Part shown: one piece after another, positions 21,601-32,856 of the stretch
Position numbering within the stretch: the stretch's first letter is position 1
How the letters are laid out: each line of letters begins with the position of its first letter
NCBI RefSeq assembly: GCF_009870125.1
Contig: NC_046683.1
Location: 61,519,869-61,583,868 of the forward strand
DNA: 64,000 bases
Direction: 5' to 3'
Origin: Drosophila pseudoobscura
Taxonomy: Eukaryota; Arthropoda; Insecta; Diptera; Drosophilidae
Notes under the pieces: generated by a model
Database searches by the model: none
What the model was told of the DNA's origin: nothing
Seen by the model: only the letters and a program-made list of their open reading frames with translations
Program-made: the position numbers and the translations under genes

Positions 21601-24600
21601 GAAGCGTTTGGCCCACGTGGATGAAACCATTCTGGCTCTGCTCACTTCTCCCTTGAAAAACGCGGAAAAGGTTATAAAATTCGAGAACCATTGTGTGTTC
21701 CTGGAGGCCCTGGAAGGATCTGTTAGTGCAGGCGTTGCCTTCGAAAGTTCCTCCATGCAGAAGGAGGAAATTGTGCCCCTACTGCAGCGAACCACGATAA
21801 ACTTTTCCACACTGTACAAGCTCGTGTATCAATTCCCTCCACCTCAAGTTACAGACGAGGCCGACGACGAACTCACTGAGGACTACTGTGATCCCAATGC
21901 CGATGTTCTCAAGAAATGGAGCGAGTGCTTGATATCAGAGCTCCTGCAGTGCATTCGAGTGGCAGGAGCTGCCGAGAGTTGGATGGAGGTTACACAACTG
22001 GAGTCCTCGGCCGAGGAGCTGGTGCTGTTTCTGTCGGAGAAGGTCCACAGCTTTATGGGAAACAGCAGCGAATTGGTTGGCATTGTCAAGCAGCGGCTGG
22101 AGCTGGCAGCAGCGCAGCAATCGAGTGTGATTGATTGTCGTCTCTTGGGCTATCTGACTTTCTGTCCGCAGTACGCGGCCTTCGAAGAAAGTGCCACCAT
22201 TCTGCTGCACGAGGATCTGGCTGAGCTGCTGGTAACCCAGGGAGCCCTTAAAGCATACGTGATGTCACTTCAGGTGAGAAAATTGAATTAAACCAAGGGG
22301 AAGTCCATAAAAAAACCCTTCATTGCAGTATCTGTTGCCCAAGCTCTCGCAGAAGGCCATTGGTCTGAGCTCGGCTATAATGCGGACGGAACCAGAGAAC
22401 TTATGGGTGAAGGCAGCCGTCTTTCACTGCCTGCTTTTGAACAATTTCGAGGGTGAGGTGAATGAGCAAACGGATCGGAATATTATTGCGTCAGCAGTTC
22501 AGTTCATGACCAGCGTTGGAGAGAAGCAGGCCAACCAAAAGGATCTGCTCCATTACAATGTGTAAGTGGGTATTTAAACTTTGCTTAGTTTTAATCTTCT
22601 AATGCACATAATCCTTCTATCTTCCAGGGAATTACTCAAGCAGCCCTACGAATCTGTTCTGAACACTGTGGAGTTTATAAAACTCCTCACACAGGTACTG
22701 AATCGTTTTCCCTACGAGCTGAGCATCAAGAACTGGGATGCCATACGCATTGGCCTCAGCTCTTGGGTGTTGACTGTCTCAAAATCCATGGCACATTACA
22801 ATGATCCAAAGGTGCGTTTACTGGTATCTTTTTTGTTGAATTTAGATTCATTTTGGCAAATTTGTATCTCTGTTTTGCAGACTTCCTTATTCATTGTGGC
22901 CGTTTATCAATTGTTTGCCGCCCTGATTAGCTTTATACGCACTGAGAAGCAAAAGAGCTCCACGGAAGTTCTCAAGAATATGGTGGACGAATGGGATTCG
23001 GTGTTCGCTAAGGAAGTAAATGTGGTGCTCTTCAAGTCGTACTATCATCTAACGCATGAAACGAATGTGGAGAGCGGTATTCAGACGTGCTACAAGGCGT
23101 TGCTGGAACGTTTAACTCCCACTCTGGAGCTTCTGGATTACGGTTTCGTTTATGCGGTATAAAGAAAATAATGTTTTTTGTGTACCCGGTACTCGAAGAG
23201 TTTATGGATATATTAGTTTTGTGGTGAATGCGGATGTGTGTAACACCCAGAAAAAAGCATTTCCAACCGCATAAAGTATACATATATGGTCTTGATCAGC
23301 ATCAATAGTCTGTCTCAGAGACTACAAGGGCTAAAGCAACCAAATTTTGTGTGCAGACTCCTGTTTTATCACATCAAACCCAGATTGAATGACCATATCC
23401 ATGAGATAGCCGAATCTGGTTCAGATCGGATCATTATTATACTAATGGCAGAAGATCAAATCATTCTCTCTATCTCTCACACACTCTTTCTCGTGGAGTG
23501 TTTGCCTCTTGGCGGTGGGGAGCGAGATACAACGTCTGGTGTTGGTGTGAGAAATGAAACAGAGAGGGACAGATATAGCGGAATAAAAAGCGGGAAGAAT
23601 TGAAGCAGATCATTCTAATTATAGTAAAATAATTCATTTGGTGGAACTTGGATAGACGAAATGCAGTAATTAGAACATGTATATACTGAATGAGTACCGG
23701 GTATAAAACGTTCCCGGTCGTTTATAATGTACTTCTACAGTCCCCTTTTTCTCCTTTCAGTTTTGCAAGGCCAATAGTAAAATCACCCTGGACCATCTGT
23801 GCAATTTCCTCTTCAAGCAGCTCCACAATTCACAATACTCGGTGCGCCTCAGTGCCGTCAATGGAATTAAGCAGCTAACCCAGCACTTTGTGGCCGATGA
23901 CATTGAATTGAATGAGCGGGAAAGCGAGAGCCTGGTTGCCTCTTCGACGATCTCCAAGTGGCACTTCCTCAATCGCTTCGAGGACTACCTGACCCGCTAC
24001 GAGGCCCTGACCAGGAAATATGTTGAGGAGTTCAGCTTCAAGTTGACGGAACTGGATCATTTAGAGCCCATTGACAGACACGATGCCCTTAGCTACTTGC
24101 TCCTGTGGGATTGCATTATCAATGTCTGTGCCAAGTCCCCAGTGGCATTGCGTGCAGTCTACACCAATTGGCTGAACGATAACCGACACGAAGAGGTTGG
24201 ATACAATTTAATATTTATTGATACTATTGATTTTGCGAGTAACACGTAATTTTTGGGTCTGTACACTATAGAATTTTCTGCACTTTCTCTTCCGTGCGAT
24301 GCCAGTGGACTTACTAAAGAATCATGGCGCCAAGGTCCACAGCAACGGTGTCTTCAAGGAGCTGACTTGGTCTCAACTAAAGGGTAAGCTACGCCGAACT
24401 GATTAATCGGCTCTTGTCAGTGAAATGTCAGAGGCGGTATCGGCTGCTGTGAGTACGTCAGTCAAATAGTCGTCGTTGACATAGTCCTCAAAGTCGTAGC
24501 CAATATGACCGGTGTCGTGGGTCATCTCTTCCTGTTGTTCGGACAGCGAAATGTAGTCAGACACAGGCACAAACTGTTCCGGATCTGCGTCGGCCATCAT

Positions 24601-26891
24601 CTGTCGCTCGACGGGGATCTGTTGTGGGGCCATGTAAATGTTCAAGTTAGAGATGAACTTGTTGACCCAAACGGTTAGATTGTTGGCCAATATCTTCTGA
24701 TATTCGCGCAGGTTACTGGTTGTGTAGAACTCTTGGTCTGCAAGGAACGAATATATATAGTGGTATTTGAATTTTCTAACCAGTTTAAATATCCTATAAC
24801 TCACCAGTAAACTCTCTTATCTGGTCCAGTATCACAGCACAGAGTGGTGAGTTTTCATCAACGGTATATTGATCGTTGAGTAGAAATTCCTTCATCTCCT
24901 CGAACAACCCGCATACGATCTTCGACATCTGGTTGCGTTGACGCACGACGATTCGCTTCTTCAGGCTCTTGCAGCGTCGGCGATGCAGTTGCTTGGCTGT
25001 TCGCTGTTGTCGCATCTCCTCCTCCAAGTACTCCAGGGCCCTTTCCATGGTCATCACCTCGATGGGCGGCTTGGGCTTCATCTGGTTCTGCAGGGCGGTC
25101 AATTGGCGGGGCTCGAGAACATTCTTATAGATCCTGATCGTGTCCTTGACACGGACCGGCAGGGGATCGGCCAGGCGTTCAATGCGGGCCGTGCACGTAG
25201 GCATGTAGTACTTTTTGGTGTAGTAAATCGGCTGCTTAAGTAGCTGCGGTGAGAGCGGGTCCTTCTTGGGTGTGGCCAAAAAACAGATGTGCTCCTCGCG
25301 CGACAGCACATCGCGGTCGATGATGATCTGGCCCGTGTGCTGGCAGGGTCCGTAACAGGGATGGTATCGGGGACAGACGCAGATGAACTTGTACAATGCT
25401 TGTTGCTCGATTGTGGGAAACTTGACCAGACGCTTGATGCGCTTGGCACGGCTTTCGCGCACATGGACCATGGCCAGGCGAGCATTTAGTTCGTCGGCCA
25501 CTGTGGGACCCTCGGGATCCTTGGGCTTCTGGGCTTCCTCTGGCTGATGCATGCAAGCCAGCTTCATGAAATTTAGCGCCTCCGCGACGGTCTGCTTTTC
25601 GCTCTCCAGCTTGAGGCCGCGCGGTGGTTGCGCGGGCAGCTCCTTGAAATTGATAGGCTTTTTTGACATTTTTCCAAACAAAAAGAACAAAAAAAATAAA
25701 AAAAAATATTGAAAGGAAATTATGTGTGCTATGTTTTACGGTTTTCTATGAACTGACGGAACGAATGACTTGTGTGTGCTTTTCCTTTGCCGAAATCCAG
25801 CTCTGGCATGTCTTGACTTCTTCTTTGTTTCTCACTCCCAACAGATCGCCAACTGCCCCTGGAGCGCTATGTTTGCCACCTGTACACCGAAGTGCTGCGA
25901 AAACTTCCGGCCGTCGTGCGAAAATGGTGGAACACCTCCCAGTCCAGGCAGAAGAACTTTGTGGACAACCTCACCACCAACTATGTGAGCTCGCTGATCT
26001 GCAGCGAGGAGTTGAAGGCAATCGCCAATCGCAAGGAGAAGCACGAGAATATGCAGGTGTGGTTTGATACGATTCGTTCGGATTTGTTGGTCTGTGATTA
26101 GTCGTTGTGGTGGTCTTACACCTCCTCGTCGGTATTCATGCGCAGCAAAAATGTCACAGCGATGCTGATCAACAGTAGAACGATTACAATGCTGCGAAAG
26201 ATCTCTAGAGGAATCATCTTGGTTTACTTTTGTTGAGAATAAATATTTTGTGGTTGTTTGTTGAATGCGCTAAACAGCAAAGATGTCTATGATCCCTAGT
26301 TCCTATTAACTAAATGTAACAATTTAAAACGTTTGCAGGTGACAGTTCACGCGTCTACCCGCGAAGTGCTGGCCGTCTATGCTATTGATGAGGCGCGCAT
26401 GGAATTGGTCATTACTCTGGCTCCCAATTATCCTCTCGGCGCCGTGAAGGTTGAGTGCGGCAAGCAGATTGGTGGGCGAGCCTCCTCGCGCAATGTGGGC
26501 ATGCAGCTGACCATCTTTCTGACACACCAGGTTTGTTTTTGCGAGAAAAGTTTATATAGTTTATAGCACTTAGGCATCATATTTGATATGCCCCGTAGAA
26601 TGGTACCATCTATGATGGTCTCACCATGTGGAAGAACAATCTGGACAAGAAGTTTGAGGGCGTGGAGGAGTGCTATGTGTGCTATACCGTCATCCACCAG
26701 GACACTTGCCAGCTGCCGAAGCTCACGTGCAAAACCTGCAAGAAGAAGTTCCACGGCCCATGCTTGGTGAGCATAACCGAATCACGTTTCTCGCTCCGTT
26801 CTAAAGCAAAACATGTCTCCTTTTCTCACAGTACAAATGGTTCACCACCAGCAGCAAGTCCACATGCCCCATTTGTCGCAACGTCTTCTAG
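18660..26891 (+). CDS. Ltn1: Listerin, E3 ubiquitin ligase of ribosome quality control
   Basis: Fourteen exons join in frame to 1744 residues: 18660-18707, 18770-19563, 19623-19802, 19863-20895, 20966-22273, 22329-22561, 22628-22811, 22881-23156, 23761-24195, 24272-24383, 25845-26056, 26339-26530, 26599-26766, 26832-26891. The N-terminus ([16 protein letters not shown], then [20 protein letters not shown]) is the conserved listerin start. The middle is helical HEAT/ARM-like sequence. The C-terminus has an RWD-like region ([18 protein letters not shown]) and a RING with [16 protein letters not shown] and CPIC zinc ligands, ending NVF. Listerin binds 60S subunits blocked with peptidyl-tRNA and ubiquitinates the stalled chain with the RQC complex. 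Length matches the family. Introns 10 and 11 hold opposite-strand coding sequences. A poly(A) signal lies at 26941-26946. The D. melanogaster gene is also known as l(3)76BDr (recalled). Confidence 0.95.
23157..23760 (+). other. Listerin intron 8, nothing further seen
   Basis: A 604-nt intron with a GTATAA donor and a TTTCAG acceptor. No coding or RNA gene is supported in it; the C/T-rich runs near 23460-23495 are low in complexity. Confidence 0.6.
24403..25669 (-). CDS. Nested 399-aa basic protein, function unknown
   Basis: This gene lies wholly inside Listerin intron 10 (24384-25844) on the other strand. Two exons, 24805-25669 and 24403-24737, join through GTGAGT and TTGCAG borders to 399 residues. 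I chose [11 protein letters not shown] as the start; an in-frame Met seven codons upstream exists. I do not recognise the family. Visible features: a basic N-terminal half, a Cys/His-rich stretch near residues 95-110 ([15 protein letters not shown]) that could bind metal or form disulphides, a very basic Arg/Lys/Gln helix near residues 215-255 ([18 protein letters not shown]), and an acidic C-terminus ([14 protein letters not shown]). Intron-nested, opposite-strand genes in Drosophila are often testis-expressed; that is inference. It is clearly coding: two exons, conserved borders and varied composition. Confidence 0.8.
26116..26217 (-). CDS. 33-residue single-pass membrane micropeptide (putative)
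   Basis: An ATG at 26215-26217 (context CCAAG before ATG, close to the Drosophila start consensus) opens a 33-codon frame ending in TAA at 26116-26118. The peptide starts [10 protein letters not shown], has one unbroken hydrophobic segment at about residues 10-25 ([16 protein letters not shown]), then a short basic-to-acidic tail, RMNTDEEV. This is a textbook small membrane peptide: charges flank one helix and nothing is wasted. It lies in Listerin intron 11 (26057-26338), antisense. No poly(A) signal is seen soon after it, so it may be an upstream cistron of the nested gene starting at 25669, with the RNA crossing Listerin exon 11 in antisense, or a separate gene. I cannot match it to sarcolamban, OST4 or another named micropeptide. 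Confidence 0.5.
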   Translation of the reverse strand: MIPLEIFRSIVIVLLLISIAVTFLLRMNTDEEV

Positions 26892-26940
26892 ATGGAACAT
26901 ATATGTACATATATGTGTATATATCGTATATGTATATATA

Positions 26941-26946
26941 AATAAA
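26941..26946 (+). terminator. Listerin poly(A) signal
   Basis: AATAAA 49 nt after the TAG stop codon. Confidence 0.75.
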
Positions 26947-27335
26947 CATCAGCGGAAACACGTATTAAACAAAAGGCACAACCCAAACCATTAGGCAATA
27001 ATTTCAGGATTCCCTTAAAGTGTAAATCAGAAATAATTATAGTATGTTTATGTCCTCAGCGAAGGGATTGAATATTTAAATTTGTAAATAGATCACAAAT
27101 TAAAGCTTCTTATTAAATTATCAGTTAAATGTTAATACTGGTACATTTAATTTCCCGTAACAAGTGCAGGACAAAGTAGCCTTTTCTACATATTAGATTT
27201 AGCTACAAGTACACGAAGAAATTATAGACCCAGTAACCTTACCTACAAACCTCCACAAATCAACCTTTGTGGAACAGTTTCTAGCATTCTAGTTTATACT
27301 TCGAATCGAAAGCATCTCAAAAATTATTCTACATA
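26947..27335. other. AT-rich spacer
   Basis: Between the Listerin poly(A) signal and the start of the repeat-containing gene; no feature recognised. A promoter for the downstream gene presumably lies here, but no TATA box stands out. Confidence 0.5.
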
Positions 27336-28094
27336 ATGATGCCTATGGAAATAATCGGAAGGTGTCCGTATTGCAAGCGAGGAGTGACTAAGGACCTGCA
27401 ACCAGTCAATAATCCCAATGAGACGTTGGCCCAGAAGATGAATTTCAACTTGGGGAACACTGATCAAGTTGATCCGCACTATTTAAATATGGCTCATGAA
27501 CGCGAAGAAAAGAAGAAATCCGAACCAGTCAATAATCCCAATGAGACGTTGGCCCAGAAGATGACTTTCAACTTGGGGAACACTGATCAAATTGATCAGC
27601 ACTATTTAAATATGGCTCATGAACGAGAAGAGAAGAAGAAATCCAAATTGCGGAAGTGTAAGTCTCTTGGCACCGATAACGTTGACCAGAGGGTTCCAAT
27701 TAGGGCTGATGAACGCGAAGAAGGGAAGAAATCCAAATTGCGGAAGTGTAAGTCTCTTGGCACCGATAACGTTGACCAGAGGGTTCCAATTAGGGCTCTT
27801 GAACGCGAAGAAGAGAATAACTTCCACTTTTGGAAGTGTAAGTCTCCTGGCACCGATCACGTTGACCAGAGCGTTCCACGCAAAAGACAGATGTCCAAAT
27901 TTGTGTGCGAGTGTGAGCATCGGTACCCTAGTTTATCGAATTACACCGTTTCGATTCACGCAAAGAATGAGAGAGACAAACTTTGCGTTTCTTGTCATAG
28001 AGACATAGTGCTCTCGGTGCTGATGATACATCATAAAGTGGCACGGCGACCAGTGCCTACGTGTAGTATGTGCGGCGGCCGCCGTCCGGATTAG
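27336..28094 (+). CDS. Repeat-built 252-aa protein with terminal CxxC motifs, unknown
   Basis: One intact frame, MMPMEIIGRCPYCKRGVTKD to CSMCGGRRPD. It is built of two tandem repeat families. Unit A is 41 residues (PVNNPNETLAQKM...HEREEKKKS), at 27401-27523 and 27524-27646. Unit B is 30 residues (KLRKCKSLGTDNVDQRVPIR plus DEREEGKKS), at about 27641-27730, 27731-27820 and a diverged third copy to 27910. Repeat lengths of 123 and 90 nt are multiples of three, so frame has been kept through duplication. The ends carry possible zinc knuckles: CPYC at residues 10-13, and CEC, CVSC and CSMC in the last 65 residues. CPYCKRGVTK recalls the first knuckle of LITAF-type domains, but the matching hydrophobic part is missing. 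Highly charged, no signal peptide or membrane segment. I do not recognise it; it may be fast-evolving or lineage-specific. The second Met (residue 2) is an equally good start. Confidence 0.65.
   Translation: MMPMEIIGRCPYCKRGVTKDLQPVNNPNETLAQKMNFNLGNTDQVDPHYLNMAHEREEKKKSEPVNNPNETLAQKMTFNLGNTDQIDQHYLNMAHEREEKKKSKLRKCKSLGTDNVDQRVPIRADEREEGKKSKLRKCKSLGTDNVDQRVPIRALEREEENNFHFWKCKSPGTDHVDQSVPRKRQMSKFVCECEHRYPSLSNYTVSIHAKNERDKLCVSCHRDIVLSVLMIHHKVARRPVPTCSMCGGRRPD
27401..27646 (+). repeat. 123-bp tandem duplication within the gene
   Basis: Two near-identical copies of a 123-nt unit, both in frame (41 codons), with only a few substitutions. This indicates recent duplication. Confidence 0.9.
27641..27910 (+). 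repeat. 90-bp tandem triplication within the gene
   Basis: Two near-identical 90-nt units followed by a diverged third, all in frame (30 codons). The shared core is CKSLGTDNVDQRVP; in the third copy it reads CKSPGTDHVDQSVP. Confidence 0.9.
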
Positions 28095-28443
28095 CCGACG
28101 GGCTTACAAAAATGAGTAGCGATTGAAACCTTTGCAAAATTATCCGTTACCAGTTACATTCACATCGACCCACGTGCTGACACACAACACGAGGACCACC
28201 AAAGCTACCACCCAGCGACTGCTCGAGTCTGCGCCGTGGAAAACTCTGCGACTGGGGTGGGGCCCACAAACACATGATGACTCTGACGCTGACTCGCCCT
28301 CGCCATCGCATCGGTTTTCGCAGTGCAGTTTGCAAGCTGCTAACTGGGATTAGGCACGCCATTGGACGCTCATCCAACTGCTGTCCGGCGTTTCGCTGTA
28401 CGGGCGTTAAAAGTTAACAAAATGACGTAAGCCCCCGCGTACG
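28095..28443. other. Spacer and 5'UTR of the dynactin-like gene
   Basis: No gene supported. Sequence just before 28444 is the presumed 5'UTR of the CAP-Gly gene. Confidence 0.5.
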
Positions 28444-31400
28444 ATGAGCCCCAAGCAACCAAAACTTGGCCAGCGTGTTGAGGTAACGGGTAAAAATCTC
28501 CAGGGCCGTGTGGCCTATGTGGGACGAACGAATTTTGCCGCCGGTCTGTGGTACGGTGTGATTTTGGACGAGCCGCTGGGAAAGAACAATGGCACCCTTC
28601 AAGGCAGTACCTACTTCAAGTGCCCCCGCAATTGTGGTCTGTTTGTGCGTGGCCAGCAGCTGCTGCTGAACATTGGGGAGCAACCGAAAGAACCAGATAA
28701 TCAGAAAACCGATGAAATGCAACGCAACGAAGGGGTGAGAGCCAAGCTGTTGCGCAGGAGTGGGGGCAGGTCTCTGGAGGAGCAGGTGAGTAATCAAAGC
28801 AAAGAAAATACAATAAACGCATTTCAAGTACTATTTTTACGCAGGACAACCAGCGAGAGCAGCTTGCCACAACATCTGGCAAAGTTAAGGCGGTTTCCAC
28901 CCCCCAAAAAAACTCTTCAGCCTCGCCCCACCACAGGCCAAAGGTGGCGCCAGGACAAACCCAAAAGGATCAGACCCTGGCCAAGACATCTGGCAAGTTC
29001 TTGGCGGCACAACAGCAACCATTGCAGCTTCCCAAGGTATGGGAATGTATGAGTGAATCCAACATATTCATAGAATTAATATATCTCTAGAATCCGATGG
29101 AGCCCGAGGAGAACAAAAAGCTAGCAACTTCAGAGCAAACACAGATGCTTCCCGAGAAGTCCACAGAGCTGGAGACAGCCGTTAGTCGGCAAGTACAAGC
29201 CGAGGAGGAAAAAAAGCCTGAAGAAGGGGAACTAAAACCTACCCAGGAAGTAAAGCCAGTGTCCAATCCTCTCCACACCAGCACGCTTGGTCAGTTGCCG
29301 TTCCAGAAGGGCGACAGCACAGCCGTTCAATTGACGCCTCCGGCAATGACATGCAACCAGCGGCGTTCCACCTCGTACACCCAGCTGAGACCCACAAGGA
29401 TTAGTCAGCCCAAGCCAACGACAGCTCAGGCGCAGAGCTCCACGGCGCAGCTGACCCTCGCCATGCCGGTGCCCCTGGCTCTGGCGCCAAAGCGCAGTAA
29501 GACCAGCATCTGTCCCACGAACTCTGTGAAGCGAGGGGCTCCATCTGCCTTTGTGGAGCCCGGGTTCCTGGAGATACTGAGACCACAGTTCATCCCAGGT
29601 CCGGCCCTTCGGACCCCCAGCACAATGGCCACACCGCCGGCGCCACCTGCGGACAATCAGGAGTTGCGACAGCTGCGTGAGGAGCTGCAGCTGTTGAGGG
29701 GACAAAAGAGCGAGGACAAGTTGAGGCTGCTGGAGCTGGAGCGGATTCGCATACAGAACGACCAGCTGTTGGAGTTCAAAGCTCAGATTATGACGCAGCA
29801 TGTGCTGCTCCAAAGGGAGCTGCAGCGATCGCGACATGAACTGCGCGAGGCTCAGGACACGGTCTCTAAGTACAAGCGGGAACTGGACGAGGTGGCCGAG
29901 AGCATAGAACTGCTGACGCTGGACAAAGAGATGGCCGAGGAGCGCATGGAAACACTGCAAATGGAACTGGAGATAGCCCAAGAGCGCAACGACGAACTCA
30001 GTCTGGACGTGGAGATCCTTAAGGCGGAGCAGGAGGAGCAGCAGGGCCAGCGCATCGAGAAGACTGAGAAGCAAGCTGCAGTCGGTGGCACTCCCCAGTC
30101 CGCTGGAGAGTTCCTGCGTCTGGAGCAGTACAATCAGCGGCTGCGCGAGACTGTGGTCCGGCTGAGGGATACCCTGGCCCAGGAGAAGCAGCAGGCCCAG
30201 CGGTCCCACAAGGAACTGGAGACGAAGCACTCGGAAATAAATGAGCTGAAGAGCATCAAGGAACTGCTGAGTCGACGAGTGGACCACATGGAGGTACAGC
30301 TAATGGACCTGAAAGAGCAGGTGGACGCCTCTCTGGGAGCCGAGTCCATGGTCACACAATTGGCCAGCCTCAAATTAGAGCTGGAAGACCGCGTCAAGCT
30401 GCTGGAGGACGAAGTCAACGAGCTGGAGGCCCTCGAACAGATCCAGGAACAGCTCATCGAAAGCAACCAGGAACTGGAGACGGATCTGCGCGAGGAGATC
30501 GAAAAGATGGCCGGTCAGGTGAAGATCCTGGACCAACAAAAGCACGCAGCAATGGAGAGCCTCTACGATCGCGACGTGACCATCATGAAGTTCCGAGATC
30601 TGGTCCGCCAGCTCCAAGAACAGCTTCAACTGAGGGCCGACGGCACTCTATCCATCGAGGACTTTAGCAGCGCCAACGAGTCCCAACAGGAGGAGGCCTC
30701 GAACCAGAGCCAAAATGACTATCAGCACATCTTCAGCGTAAGCAAGGCCTACGGACGGGCCCTGGAGCAGCAGATCAAGGCCGTGGAGCTGCGTCTGCAG
30801 GGTCAGCACTTGGACTACGTCCTGGCCTTTGTCCCGGAACAGTTTCTGCTGCGCGGCGGTGAGCACGACGTGGTCCTGGTCATGCTCTTGCTGGAGCGAA
30901 TGAACGAGAAGCTAACCATCGTCTGCCAGGCCATTAACGAAAAGTTTCCCACGGCCTGTGAGTTTGGTAAGTGTTCATTAGAGCGTTTTTTCCTAGAAAA
31001 TGAGTATATTGGCTATTATCTTATAGGTCGGGATGCCATTTTCGAGGGTTACTCAGTTCAGCGTTTCATCTTCCGCTCGCAGTGCGTCTACCTGCTGAAG
31101 AGCCTTCAGGTGGTGCTCCAGCAGTTTCGCCACGGCCTCAACCACTGCGACTACGAGCTGTGCACCCATGCGGCCATCTACCGCAGTGACCTGGAGACCC
31201 AGGAGCAGCAGCTGGACGAGTTCGTTCGTCTGCTGAAGACGGGCCACCTGGATGAGCACACCAACTGCGAACCGATTCAGAGAGTGCTGCACTATGTGAA
31301 CGCATTGCACCAGAACCTTATGCCGCCGCAGGCTCTGGTGGAGCTGCTGGACGAACAGCAGCTGTATGCGGCACTGATTGAGGTGTACGAGGCCGGACTG

Positions 31401-32642
31401 GATGCGGTGAATGCCAATGCGGGACTGATGCACACGATCATCAAGTTGGGGCACGAGCAGACCGCGTCGTTCCACTGTATGCAGCTGCTAATGGAGCAGA
31501 GCTGCAGCCAAAAGCAGAAGCTGAAGAAGCTGCAGCGGAAGCTGAGTGGAAGCAAGACGGCCGCCTGGACGGGAATGCAGTGTGCCCGGTATCAGCGCAT
31601 CTTGGAGGCGAATGAGGCACTCGGCGCACTGATCACCATCCTGGGCGCGACAGCCCGCGAGGCCAGCAAGGAGTCGAATGGGGGAATAGCCCACGAAAAG
31701 CTCTGGCGGATGCTGGTCCTCAACTACAATAAGTTTGCCCCCTCCCAAGAGGCAGACGAACTGAAGGAAGTGGATGCCTACAGCCAGCGTTGCATGCAAC
31801 TGCTGGAGGAGCAGCTGGACGAGCTCTTCGCCCTGCTAGAGTCTACCGATGTCAACACGGAGTATGTGCGCCACCCGGCCACCAATACTCTTCAGGAGCG
31901 GGCCGCCCAGGTGAAGCGTCACTACGAGGATGTCAAGAGCTTCGAGCTGACGGTTGGGGAGCGCGACAAAGAGATCAAGGCTCTCAAGTACACGGCCAAG
32001 ATGAAGCAGCAGGACTACTCGGAGCTTCAGATACGCAAGGAGATGGCCGAAAAGCAGCTCAGCAAGCAGTGCCTCATGCTCACTGGCATAGCCGAGACCG
32101 CCGAACAGCTGGAGCAGTGCATGCTCTCCAAAGAGGCGGCCCTCAACCAGACCATCAGTATGCTGGCCGAAAAGATAGCGACCCTGGAGCAGGCCCAGCA
32201 GCACTGGCGCGAACAGCAGCAGGCGGACAGCGCTTGCGTGACTAGCTCCACTCTGAGCAGCAACCGGGAACTGAACATGCTGCATCACGCCCTGCGGCAG
32301 GAGCGCCAGCTTCGAGTGCAGCTTCAGGGCAGCGAGATGCGGAAGACTTTCGCCTCCTTGGAGCCCTTGCATGTGCCTCAGCCGATCAGCAGCAGCAACA
32401 GCAGCCAGCTGATGATCCTCGAGAAGGATCTGCGCTCGTTGAAGAACCAGTGGCTGTTGGCGCATCTGGAACTGGGGCCCACCGGCAGCCAGAAGCGTAG
32501 TGAGATCGAGCTGCAGGGCAGCCGCATCCTGCGACATATCTTCCAGACATATTGCACACAGCATCCCTATCGGGCCAAGGATACGGACTTTGGACTGTTT
32601 ATTAGCGAAGATATGCGTCGAGCATTTGGGCCAAGTTTCTAA
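28444..32642 (+). CDS. CG9279: p150-dynactin (DCTN1) paralogue, CAP-Gly and coiled coil
   Basis: Four exons, 28444-28785, 28845-29036, 29091-30966 and 31027-32642, give 1341 residues. The N-terminus is a CAP-Gly domain (GRVAYVGRTNFAAGLWYGV, then the tubulin/EB-binding loop GKNNG, close to the usual GKNDG). A Ser/Thr/Pro/Gln linker follows to about residue 365, then a long coiled coil (about 370-720), the globular dynactin-type region (about 730-1080) and a second coiled coil near 1130-1230. This is the architecture of dynactin p150, which links dynein to microtubules and to Arp1. It is not Glued itself, which lies elsewhere on this arm; D. melanogaster has a second p150-like gene that I recall as CG9279. 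The last intron, 30967-31026, is exactly 60 nt with no in-frame stop, so its retention would add 20 residues. I favour splicing because GTAAGT and TATAG are good sites and CEFGRDAIFEGY reads smoothly. Confidence 0.85.
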
Positions 32643-32815
32643 ACATACACACACACAAATACACACTAGTATTCCAATTCAATTTCGATCATAACAAAGG
32701 TACATGTGATTCGCTGCTTATATACATACAGTACATACAGATATCTACACATAGAGATACAGATATATGTATGGCAAAATGTACAATTATATAGTTCATT
32801 TCGTGTTTATTCGGT

Positions 32816-32821
32816 ATTAAA
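32816..32821 (+). terminator. Possible poly(A) signal (ATTAAA)
   Basis: The variant signal ATTAAA 174 nt after the stop of the dynactin-like gene. No AATAAA is closer. Confidence 0.4.
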
Positions 32822-32856
32822 GAAATTATACAGTACTCGTACTTAGAAGAATTGAA

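Noticed and set aside
29232-30287. 351-codon minus-strand frame
   Set aside because: Shadow of the coiled-coil exon of the dynactin paralogue; Leu/Gln-rich because the sense strand is Glu/Gln/Leu-rich.
31836-32666. 276-codon minus-strand frame
   Set aside because: Also antisense to the coiled-coil coding exon, with the same composition bias.
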